Origin: Deltaproteobacteria bacterium
GTDB lineage: Bacteria; Desulfobacterota; Desulfobacteria; Desulfobacterales; Desulfatibacillaceae
Direction of reading: 5' to 3'
Assembly (NCBI GenBank): GCA_019308705.1
Contig: JAFDHW010000199.1
Span: forward strand, 1 to 5,015
DNA length: 5,015 nucleotides
The notes under the pieces are model-generated. The model made no database searches. It was not told where the DNA came from and saw only the letters and a program-made list of their open reading frames with translations. How positions within the stretch are numbered: the first letter of the stretch is position 1; every line of letters starts with the position of its first letter. Shown piece after piece: positions 1 through 4,993 of this stretch. A program made the position numbers and the translations under genes.

Positions 1-760
1 TGATGGAAAGCAGGAACTTGCTGGTTCCCACCGCCAGCTTCAAGGGAGCGCCCATCATGAGATTTAAGACCGGCACGTTGGCCCAGCCCGCGCCAAGGCC
101 GAACATGCCCGCCACCACGCCGATGACGCAGAAGACCAAAAGGCCCTGGAAGGTGCGGTGTGTCTTCCATTCGATGAGCTCGTGGCTGGACTCTTCGTAG
201 GATACGCCCGACATGCCCAGGGCGCGGCCCACGGCGTCCTGCTTGGTGACCACGGGCTTTTCCACGTTTTTGGAGAAAAGCAGCAGGCCGGCGATGCCGA
301 TGATGGTGAGGCCCAAAAGGAGCTGGACCTTCTCCGCGGGCAGGGCCAGGCCGATGAATGCGCCCACGATGGAAAACGAGGACGCGATCAAGGCCATGGG
401 CAGGGCAAGGCGCAGGTTGGCGAGGTTTCTGCGTAACAGCCCGGGGCCGGCTGCCAGGGCCCCGGCCAGGGCCACCAGAAGCCCCGCGCCCCGGACGAAG
501 TCCAGGTGAAAAGGAAACAGCGCCGACACCAGCGGCACGTAGAGCACGCCCCCGCCCACGCCGGCCAGCACCGCGAACACCCCCAGCACCAGGCAGAAGA
601 AGAACAGGGCGATGGGCCAGAACCACCAGGGTTTACCCCCGCCCGCGCCTCCGGTGGCGGCCGCCTCCTCGGCCGCGGCGGCCACCAGCGGATGGCTCAT
701 GGCCGTCACTCCGAAAGCGAAAATCGCAAGTCCGATTCGATCCCAGATCCTTGTTCTCAA
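1..760 (-). CDS. TauE/SafE-family membrane permease (probable anion/sulfite exporter), 3' end outside the window
   Basis: Integral membrane transporter of the TauE/SafE (DUF81) family, whose studied members export sulfite, sulfoacetate or related organosulfur anions; the substrate here is not readable from sequence. 253 residues are present and the C-terminus is missing. A hydrophobic N-terminal segment (about 9-20, then an Ala-rich stretch) could be a signal peptide or first helix. Further helices are seen at about 47-82, 92-108, 117-141, 146-163 and 206-235. The two family half-repeats are visible: GVGGGVLYVPL (68-78) and GLGAGWANVPVLN (221-233). A polar loop at about 164-205 separates the halves. 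I choose the TTG at 760: GGGGAG lies about 7 bases upstream and this start gives the hydrophobic leader. ATG at 700 is the alternative and would lose it. It follows the last receiver gene by 58 bases without a clear terminator, so it is probably the distal gene of the sigma-54 operon. Confidence 0.88.
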   Translation of the reverse strand, partial: MRTRIWDRIGLAIFAFGVTAMSHPLVAAAAEEAAATGGAGGGKPWWFWPIALFFFCLVLGVFAVLAGVGGGVLYVPLVSALFPFHLDFVRGAGLLVALAGALAAGPGLLRRNLANLRLALPMALIASSFSIVGAFIGLALPAEKVQLLLGLTIIGIAGLLLFSKNVEKPVVTKQDAVGRALGMSGVSYEESSHELIEWKTHRTFQGLLVFCVIGVVAGMFGLGAGWANVPVLNLMMGAPLKLAVGTSKFLLSI

Positions 761-818
761 TGGTTTCTCCCCCTTTGCTTTTTCTTTTCCACCGCAAAAA
801 GGGCGGCGACGACGGACC

Positions 819-1250
819 CTACCACCCCTTGGAGCGGAGTATGTCGGACATCTTTTTTTTCAGCCGTTTTTCGGTCAAAAGCAGCTTGTTCGCCTTGGCC
901 TCGGCGATCTGCTCCATGAGCTTTTCGATATTCGCCGGTTTTTCCAAAAAATCCATGGCCCCCAGCTTCATGGCCTCGATGCCCTTTTGCAGGCTGGCGT
1001 GGCCGGTGAGCAAAATCACCTGGAGGTCGGGGTTCTCCTTGAGCAGAAACCGCATGGTTTCCAGGCCGTCCAGTTCGGGCATGGCCAGGTCCAGGATCAC
1101 CGCGTCGTAGCCCCGGGCCTTGGCGCGCTCCAGGGCCTCCACGCCGCTGCCGGCCGTATCCACCGAAAGGCCCCGGGCCCGGAGCCTTTCGGAAAAGGCT
1201 TCCACGAAGTCCTCATCGTCATCCACCAGAAGCACCCTGCCCCCTTCCAT
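819..1250 (-). CDS. Single-domain response regulator (receiver 4 of the array)
   Basis: A 143-residue CheY-like receiver with no DNA-binding or enzymatic output domain. The phosphorylation site is complete: acidic residues D10/D11, phosphoacceptor D54 in ILDLAMPELDG, switch T82 in LLTGHA and K104 in LEKPA. A lysine-rich tail (about 120-143) follows the fold. Its partner kinase is not in the window, so it may act by protein-protein contact, as a phosphate sink or in a relay. The ATG at 1250 is preferred because GGGAGG lies 6 bases upstream; the stop of the preceding receiver overlaps it as TGATG, which implies translational coupling. An adjacent TTG at 1253 is a weaker start. Receiver assignment is certain; the role is inferred. 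Confidence 0.93.
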   Translation of the reverse strand: MEGGRVLLVDDDEDFVEAFSERLRARGLSVDTAGSGVEALERAKARGYDAVILDLAMPELDGLETMRFLLKENPDLQVILLTGHASLQKGIEAMKLGAMDFLEKPANIEKLMEQIAEAKANKLLLTEKRLKKKMSDILRSKGW

Positions 1251-1630
1251 CAAACGCCTCCCTTCCGGCTTTCCGCCGCCTGGCGGATCCGTTCGATGAG
1301 GGTTTCGATATGGATGGGCTTGATCAGGTAATCAAACGCCCCTTCCCGCTTGCCGTCCTGGTAGTCCTCGTCCGTGCCCCGTCCGGAAAGGAGGATCACG
1401 GGCTGGTCGGGCCGGATGCGCTTGATCTCCCGAAGGACGTCCATGCCCCGGGAATGCTGGAGGACCATGTCCAGGAGCACGGTGTCGTAGCCCCTTTCCC
1501 TCACCTTCTTGAGCGCCTCCTTGCCCGTGGTGGCCAGTTCGGTATGGATGTTCCTCAGCTCCAGGCGCTCGGCCAGGGCCTGGATGAACTCCTCTTCGTC
1601 GTCCACGACCAGGACTGTCATGCTCTCCAT
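1250..1630 (-). CDS. Single-domain response regulator with atypical phosphosite loop (receiver 3)
   Basis: A 126-residue stand-alone receiver. It has the acidic pair D10/D11, phosphoacceptor D54, switch S82 and K104 in YLIKPIHIE. The loop after D54 reads MVLQHSRGMDVL, so the usual Met-Pro after the Asp is replaced by Val-Leu and the loop is unusual for the family. The N-terminal stretch VDDEEEF-ALAERLE is almost identical to that of the neighbouring receiver at 1698-2171, also in DNA, suggesting tandem duplication. ATG at 1630 is chosen because GGAG sits 7 bases upstream; an ATG at 1621 is possible. A longer upstream-extended reading frame has Pro/Arg-rich out-of-frame-like sequence and is not credible. 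It overlaps the next receiver start in TGATG. Confidence 0.92.
   Translation of the reverse strand: MESMTVLVVDDEEEFIQALAERLELRNIHTELATTGKEALKKVRERGYDTVLLDMVLQHSRGMDVLREIKRIRPDQPVILLSGRGTDEDYQDGKREGAFDYLIKPIHIETLIERIRQAAESRKGGV
1561..1606 (-). repeat. Duplicated 46-bp receiver segment, copy A
   Basis: Matches 2090-2135 at 44 of 46 bases. It encodes the start of the receiver fold (VDDEEEF-x2-ALAERLE) in the receiver at 1250-1630. The near identity suggests recent tandem duplication or gene conversion between the two receivers. Confidence 0.7.
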
Positions 1631-1641
1631 GGCGTTTCTCC

Positions 1642-1690
1642 GGGGTCCGGGGCCTGTGGAGTCGGGCCGCTGCTCCCGCCGGGGGACCCC
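1642..1690 (-). other. Potential stem-loop in the receiver 2 to receiver 3 gap
   Basis: GGGGTCC and GGACCCC (1684-1690 and 1642-1648) are perfect 7-base complements enclosing 35 bases, with a smaller GGCC/GGCC stem inside. It fills most of the 67-base gap between receiver genes and ends just before the Shine-Dalgarno of the next gene. No T-run follows, so RNA processing or attenuation of expression is more plausible than termination. High GC makes chance pairing possible. Confidence 0.35.
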
Positions 1691-1697
1691 TTGGCCC

Positions 1698-2171
1698 TTA
1701 CTCTTCCTCTTCGTCCTTGCCCTTGTAGATGTCCCTGGCGGTGTCGAACTGCCCGGCCTCGGCAAAAGTGGCCGCGGCGGCGATGTTGGACAGCCTTTTT
1801 TTGTAGGCCCCCCGGATGCGGTCCACCAGCTTGTCCACGTCCACGGGCTTTTCCAGGTACTCGAAGGCGCCCAGCTCCCGGGCGCGCTTTTCATCCTTTT
1901 CCGTGCCGTGGCCCGTCAGGATGATGACTTGGATGTCCGGGTAGGCCTTTTTCACCTGGCGCAGGACCTCGATGCCGTCGATGCCGGGCATCTTCAAATC
2001 CAGCACCATGACGTCGGGCTCCTTGTCCTCCACGTAGCCGATGGCCTGTTCGCCGTCGAACACCGTGTCGGACTCCAGGTCCCGCATCTCCAGGCGCTCG
2101 GCCAGGGCCTTGACGAACTCCTCTTCGTCGTCCACCAGAAGAAGCTTAAAATGATCCTTGTCTTTGCTCAT
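1698..2171 (-). CDS. Response regulator receiver with C-terminal FAEAG (TPR-like) motif (receiver 2)
   Basis: A 157-residue protein. Residues about 8-125 form a canonical receiver with D14/D15, phosphoacceptor D58 in VLDLKMPGIDG, switch T86 in ILTGHG and K108 in YLEKPVDVD. After a short linker (KKRLSNIAAA) comes TFAEAGQFDTA (135-145), the same motif as in the two genes upstream, then a very acidic tail ending DEEEE. The motif aligns with the A-Y-x-x-x-G-x-Y-x-x-A core of a TPR unit, so it may mediate binding to the partner proteins (inference). ATG at 2171 has GAGG 6 bases upstream. Its start lies 26 bases inside the end of the previous gene, in a different frame, pointing to coupled translation. 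It is followed by a 67-base gap with a potential stem-loop. Confidence 0.92.
   Translation of the reverse strand: MSKDKDHFKLLLVDDEEEFVKALAERLEMRDLESDTVFDGEQAIGYVEDKEPDVMVLDLKMPGIDGIEVLRQVKKAYPDIQVIILTGHGTEKDEKRARELGAFEYLEKPVDVDKLVDRIRGAYKKRLSNIAAAATFAEAGQFDTARDIYKGKDEEEE
2090..2135 (-). repeat. Duplicated 46-bp receiver segment, copy B
   Basis: Partner of the segment at 1561-1606, here in the receiver at 1698-2171. The rest of the two genes is much more diverged than this block. Confidence 0.7.
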
Positions 2172-2676
2172 GTCGGTCCTCTTCGTCTCCTGAGTCTTCT
2201 GCGGGTTGGGACAAGCAGACCGCCGCATCGAACTGGCCGGCCTCGGCAAACGCCGCGGAGGCGGCCAAAGACTCCATTCTGCGGCGGAACGCGGCCAGGC
2301 CCTTCTTGGCCCGGGACTTTTTCTTCCACGCCTCGGCCACCCTGGCGGAAAACTCCTCCACCTCGAAGGGCATGGAAAGGTCGGCAAAGGCGCCGAGTTT
2401 CATGCCCTCGATGGAGTAGCGCAGGGTCGAGGGAACGGACAGGGTGATGACCTCGGTCAGGGGGTTGGCCCGCTTCAGGTTCCGGAGAAACAGCACGCCG
2501 GTTTCCAAAAGATCCCGGAAGTTGACCACCACCACGTCGAAGTCGGACCGTCTGGCCTGGGCCAGGGCCTCTCCGGGGCAGAAGGAAACCGACACCCGGG
2601 CTTGGGCGGACAAAGCCTGGGCCATGCGGTCCATGAGGGGACTTTCGGCCCCCAGCAAAAGCACGTTGGCGGGCAT
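2146..2676 (-). CDS. Degenerate (pseudo-)receiver with C-terminal FAEAG motif (receiver 1)
   Basis: A 176-residue protein whose first 120 or so residues keep the receiver plan in order: a VLLL strand, the buried VVVVN strand (49-52 region), TEVITLSV, GMKLGAFADL and MPFEVEEF. The chemistry is missing. The acidic pair is replaced by GAES (9-12), the phosphoacceptor Asp by N52, and the conserved Lys by M102; only the Ser/Thr switch position is kept as S80. It is therefore unlikely to be phosphorylated by the usual route and may be a constitutive or dominant partner. A basic linker (about 118-134) leads to AAFAEAGQFDAA (about 141-152) and an acidic tail. ATG at 2676 is chosen because AGGA lies 7 bases upstream; an in-frame TTG at 2682 is too close to it. 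It starts 15 bases after the preceding stop. Confidence 0.85.
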   Translation of the reverse strand: MPANVLLLGAESPLMDRMAQALSAQARVSVSFCPGEALAQARRSDFDVVVVNFRDLLETGVLFLRNLKRANPLTEVITLSVPSTLRYSIEGMKLGAFADLSMPFEVEEFSARVAEAWKKKSRAKKGLAAFRRRMESLAASAAFAEAGQFDAAVCLSQPAEDSGDEEDRHEQRQGSF

Positions 2677-2691
2677 GGGCAAATCCTGCTT

Positions 2692-3033
2692 CTAGGCCGC
2701 TACCCTGCCGCACCACACGCGCACCCCGGCCAGCGCCGGGACGGGGTTTGCCGTATCAACCCGCACGCGGCCGGTCCACACCCGCACGCCGGGAAATTCC
2801 AGCACGGCGGCCTTCTTGCGCCCTTCGCCCTTGAGATAGGACAGGGCCAGGTCGTGCTCGCCCGCCTCGGCAAAGGCGACGGCCGTGGTGACGGCATCCA
2901 GGGAGAAGCTCTTCTGTTTTTCCGGGTCCGCGCCCACCATGGCAAGGGCGGCGTCGTGGTCGTTGGCCTCGGCAAAGGCCACGGCGTTCATCCAGGCCTC
3001 GATCTTTTCACGAAATTTGGAAAACATGGACAT
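2692..3033 (-). CDS. Small two-repeat TPR-like (FAEA) protein, first gene of the sigma-54 operon
   Basis: A 113-residue protein of no family I can name. It carries two near-identical motifs, AVAFAEANDHDAAL (17-30) and AVAFAEAGEHDLAL (51-64), exactly 34 residues apart, which is the TPR period. They align with the A-Y-x-x-x-G-x-Y-x-x-A core of TPR helices, so a helical binding protein is likely (inference). The C-terminal third differs: it predicts beta-rich sequence with GVRVWTGRV (82-90) and GVRVWCGRV (103-111). There is no signal peptide or membrane segment. ATG at 3033 has AAGGA 7 bases upstream; ATG at 3027 is a less likely alternative. It is the first gene after the -24/-12 promoter, with a leader of about 38 bases. 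The same motif occurs once in each of the next two genes, suggesting that the three products interact or share a ligand. Confidence 0.8.
   Translation of the reverse strand: MSMFSKFREKIEAWMNAVAFAEANDHDAALAMVGADPEKQKSFSLDAVTTAVAFAEAGEHDLALSYLKGEGRKKAAVLEFPGVRVWTGRVRVDTANPVPALAGVRVWCGRVAA
2701..2790 (-). repeat. Tandem GVRVW(T/C)GRV peptide repeat at the C-terminus of the small protein
   Basis: Two nine-residue copies, encoded at 2764-2790 and 2701-2727, match at 8 of 9 residues and 20 of 27 bases. The period is 21 codons. Conservation is clearly better in protein than in DNA, which favours a real coding repeat over noise. Confidence 0.6.
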
Positions 3034-3080
3034 GGACGGTTCCTTTCACGAGTAATTGTTGCAAACGGTCGGTTATTGGG

Positions 3081-3098
3081 AAGCAACCCCCGTGCCAA
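3081..3098 (-). promoter_or_regulatory. Sigma-54 (-24/-12) promoter
   Basis: On the minus strand the site reads TTGGCACGGGGGTTGCTT. This matches the sigma-54 consensus TGGCAC-N5-TTGCW at every conserved base, including the GG at -24 and GC at -12 with correct spacing. The predicted start is near 3071, about 38 bases before the ATG at 3033. It would drive the small TPR-like protein, the four receivers and probably the permease. A sigma-54 activator is encoded immediately upstream. Confidence 0.93.
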
Positions 3099-3108
3099 CG
3101 GCGAGGAT

Positions 3109-3125
3109 CCCCGGTTTTCCCGGGG
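3109..3125. other. GC hairpin between enhancer and sigma-54 promoter
   Basis: Inverted repeat CCCCGG / CCGGGG with a 5-base loop. It lies downstream of the NifX-like gene and just upstream of the sigma-54 promoter. No T-run follows on either strand, so it is not a standard intrinsic terminator; it may slow or end the upstream transcript or be incidental. Confidence 0.35.
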
Positions 3126-3167
3126 GAGGAGAGATGGGCAAGCAGAGCGGAGGGGAAAAAGAGGCGA

Positions 3168-3203
3168 AATGAAACAGCTTGAAACGTATCAAATTGTTTC
3201 ATT
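3168..3203. promoter_or_regulatory. 36-bp palindrome, probable enhancer (UAS) for the sigma-54 activator
   Basis: Outer arms AATGAAACA (3168-3176) and TGTTTCATT (3195-3203) are perfect 9-base complements. Inner arms TTGA and TCAA share the same centre (3185.5). In all, 15 of 18 base pairs of the dyad match. Each arm contains two TGAAAC-like or TGATAC-like half-sites 10 bases (one helical turn) apart. The centre is about 115 bases upstream of the predicted sigma-54 start, the usual enhancer distance. It overlaps the last codons of the NifX-like gene. The same ATGAAACA word occurs twice before the activator gene, pointing to that protein as the binder (inference). Confidence 0.78.
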
Positions 3204-3533
3204 GGGTCTCAGGAGGATCGCGCCGGGCTCCAGGGCCCCCCGCGCCGCCAGGGAAAGGGCTTGCTCAAAGGAGGCGATGACCGAGTCCGCCACCTTGACC
3301 CCCTTCCAGTTCAGGTACTGGTAGTATTCGTTTTCAATGCCCCCGCACACCACCAGGTCCGCGCCCTCGGAAAGCACCAGCTGGCACATCTGCTCCGCGC
3401 TGGGCGCGGGCAGGACCAGGGTTTTCCGGGACACCACCTCCCCGTGGTCGATCTTGGCGATGAGCACGTCCGTGGCCAGGTCGAACCGGGGGGCCACGTG
3501 GTCCCCGGCAATGGTGAGAAGCACTTTCTTCAT
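3189..3533 (-). CDS. NifB/NifX-family (dinitrogenase Fe-Mo cofactor type) cluster-binding protein
   Basis: A 114-residue single-domain protein of the NifX/NifB-C-terminal/MTH1175 family (dinitrogenase iron-molybdenum cofactor fold). Members bind or carry Fe-S or Mo-containing clusters; small stand-alone members in sulfate reducers mostly have no assigned role. Recognisable blocks are VLLTIAGDHVAPRFD (4-18), the PAPSAEQMCQLVLSEGADLV helix (42-61), VCGGIENEYYQYL (62-74) and KVADSVIASFEQAL (80-93). C50 and C63 are the only cysteines and could ligate a cluster. ATG at 3533 fits the family start, although no strong Shine-Dalgarno is seen. A GTG at 3554 overlapping the activator stop would extend it and could give coupling. 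It follows the activator by 17 bases and is likely cotranscribed, so it may modulate the activator or report metal/cluster status (inference). There are no nitrogenase genes here. Confidence 0.88.
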   Translation of the reverse strand: MKKVLLTIAGDHVAPRFDLATDVLIAKIDHGEVVSRKTLVLPAPSAEQMCQLVLSEGADLVVCGGIENEYYQYLNWKGVKVADSVIASFEQALSLAARGALEPGAILLRPNETI

Positions 3534-3550
3534 GGCGTCGAACACCGTTT

Positions 3551-4915
3551 TCACAGGCCGTGCTGCTTCATCTTGCGCCACAGGGTGGAGCGGCCCCAGC
3601 CCAGGCGCGCGGCGGCCCGGCTTCGGTTTCCCCGGCAGGCCACCAGGGCGGCCACGATCATTTCCCGCTCAATGGTCTCCCAGGTTCCACCCTTTTTGGC
3701 GGCCGCGTTGGGCAAAAGCAGGTCCGGGGCCGGGGATTCCGGGGCGGGGAACTCCGGCGGCTGCTCCCGGGGCGCGGTGAGGTATTCCGGCAGGTGCTCC
3801 GGCGTGATCTCGCCGGAGGGGCATACACTGGCGGCGTATTCCACGATGTTCTTGAGTTCCCGGACGTTGCCGGGAAACGAATAGGCTCCGAGCAGGGACC
3901 GGGCCTTGGGGGAAAAGCCTTCCAGGTTCTTGCCGAACCGCTCCCGGTACTGGGAAAGGAAGTGGGCCAGGAGCAGCCGCAGGTCGCCCTCCCGTTCCCG
4001 CAGGGGCGGAATGTGCAGGCGCACGATGTTCAGCCGGTACAACAGGTCCGCCCGGAACCCGCCCTGGCTCACCATGGACTCCAGGTTCCGGTGGGTGGCG
4101 GCGATGACCCGCACGTCGGTCTTCACGCTCTTGGTGCCGCCCACGGGGATGGCCTCCTTGTCGTCCAGGAAGGTCAGAAGCTTTACCTGAAGGGGCAGGG
4201 GCAGGTCGCCGATTTCCGTGAGGTACACCGTGCCGCCCTCGGCCAGCTGGAACCGGCCGGGCTTGTCCGCCACCGCGCCGGTGAACGCGCCCCGCACGTG
4301 GCCGAACAGCTCGGATTCCAAAAGCCCCTCCGGCAGCGCGCCGCAGTTCACCTTGACAAAGGGCCCGGCCGCCCGGGGGGAGGCCTGGTGGATCAAGGAG
4401 GCCAGGAGGTCCTTGCCCGTGCCCGTCTCGCCCGTGATGAGAACCGAGGAGTCGGTCTGGGCCACCGCCGGCAGGAGGTCCAGGACCTTCCGCAAAGCCG
4501 GGGAGACCCCCACCATGGGCGAATCCCCCGTCTCCAGGCTGTCCGCGGCCGGAGCCCGGGAAAGCTCCTCCACGGTTTCCAGCACCCCGGCGGTGTTGCC
4601 GTTTTCATCCACCAGGGGCGAGGCGGTGATGCGCACGGGCACGGTTTCCCGGGAGCGGTTGATGATGTTTCCCGTGGCCTGGACCCTGCGGTTCTCGGCC
4701 AGGGCGCGGGCCCCGGGGCAGTTCCGGGGGCACAGGCTGGAGCGGAGCACGTACTTGCAGGGCAGGCCGCCCACGTCGGCGGACAGGAATCCGGTCAGGA
4801 CCTCCAGGGAACGGTTCATGCCCGAAAGGCACAGGCTCGGGGAGAGCAAAAACACGCCCACAGGCAGGCCCTCGATGAGGTCCTGGGGAGAGAGGGCGCG
4901 GATGGCGGATTCCAT
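3551..4915 (-). CDS. Sigma-54-dependent transcriptional activator (PAS - AAA+ - Fis HTH)
   Basis: A 454-residue bacterial enhancer-binding protein. Residues about 8-118 form a PAS sensor with three cysteines, C53, C62 and C66 (C-x8-C-x3-C). The AAA+ domain (about 132-365) has Walker A GETGTGKD (162-169), the sigma-54 contact loop GAFTGA (209-214), a Walker-B-like strand VYLTEIGDL, sensor I region AATHRN and the arginine-finger region FRADLLYRLN. The Walker B Asp before the Glu is Thr (T233-E234). A Pro-rich linker (about 385-400) leads to a Fis-type HTH, NRSRAAARLGWGRSTLWRKM (430-449). It lacks a receiver domain, so it is probably switched by a ligand or redox state at the PAS domain rather than by the receivers downstream. 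ATG at 4915 has AGGA 9 bases upstream; TTG at 4921 is the alternative. It very likely activates the promoter at 3081-3098. Confidence 0.96.
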   Translation of the reverse strand: MESAIRALSPQDLIEGLPVGVFLLSPSLCLSGMNRSLEVLTGFLSADVGGLPCKYVLRSSLCPRNCPGARALAENRRVQATGNIINRSRETVPVRITASPLVDENGNTAGVLETVEELSRAPAADSLETGDSPMVGVSPALRKVLDLLPAVAQTDSSVLITGETGTGKDLLASLIHQASPRAAGPFVKVNCGALPEGLLESELFGHVRGAFTGAVADKPGRFQLAEGGTVYLTEIGDLPLPLQVKLLTFLDDKEAIPVGGTKSVKTDVRVIAATHRNLESMVSQGGFRADLLYRLNIVRLHIPPLREREGDLRLLLAHFLSQYRERFGKNLEGFSPKARSLLGAYSFPGNVRELKNIVEYAASVCPSGEITPEHLPEYLTAPREQPPEFPAPESPAPDLLLPNAAAKKGGTWETIEREMIVAALVACRGNRSRAAARLGWGRSTLWRKMKQHGL

Positions 4916-4964
4916 GGGCAAAGGTCCTGTGCCGGGTTTCTCGGGTCATGCAGGCTGCCGGGCA

Positions 4965-4993
4965 AGGATAGGGGTCCATGAAACAAAAGTCAA
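4965..4993 (-). promoter_or_regulatory. Sigma-70-type promoter of the activator gene
   Basis: On the minus strand, TTGACT (4988-4993) and TATCCT (4965-4970) are separated by exactly 17 bases. They match the -35 consensus at 5 of 6 and the -10 at 4 of 6. The start would fall near 4958, leaving a leader of about 43 bases before the ATG at 4915. Confidence 0.62.

Noticed and set aside
358..1331. Overlapping plus-strand open frames opposite the permease and a receiver
   Set aside because: Pro/Arg-rich or otherwise featureless translations; the minus strand holds recognised genes throughout.
1631..1894. N-terminal extension of the receiver at 1250-1630
   Set aside because: The extra residues are Pro/Arg/Ser-rich and overlap the neighbouring receiver in another frame; ATG 1630 has a good ribosome site.
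2172..2387. N-terminal extension of the receiver at 1698-2171
   Set aside because: The extension is a shadow of the degenerate receiver gene; ATG 2171 with GAGG upstream begins right before the receiver fold.
3109..3125. Intrinsic terminator after the NifX-like gene
   Set aside because: The hairpin is real but no T-run follows on either strand, so it is listed only as a hairpin.
3008..3202. Minus-strand 64-codon open frame across the intergenic region
   Set aside because: No Shine-Dalgarno, and it spans the enhancer palindrome and the sigma-54 promoter; composition is not protein-like.
2206..3324. Plus-strand open frame of 372 codons
   Set aside because: It runs across the degenerate receiver, the small TPR-like gene and the sigma-54 control region in antisense; low-complexity product without motifs.
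4918..4933. Second sigma-54 promoter just before the activator gene
   Set aside because: GGCAC and TTGC are present but separated by 7 bases instead of 5, and the TTGC lies at the start codon.
3560..4981. Long open frame on the plus strand (473 codons) opposite the sigma-54 activator
   Set aside because: It is the antisense shadow of a gene with complete AAA+ and HTH motifs; its translation is Gly/His/Arg-rich without domains, as expected for GC-rich DNA.
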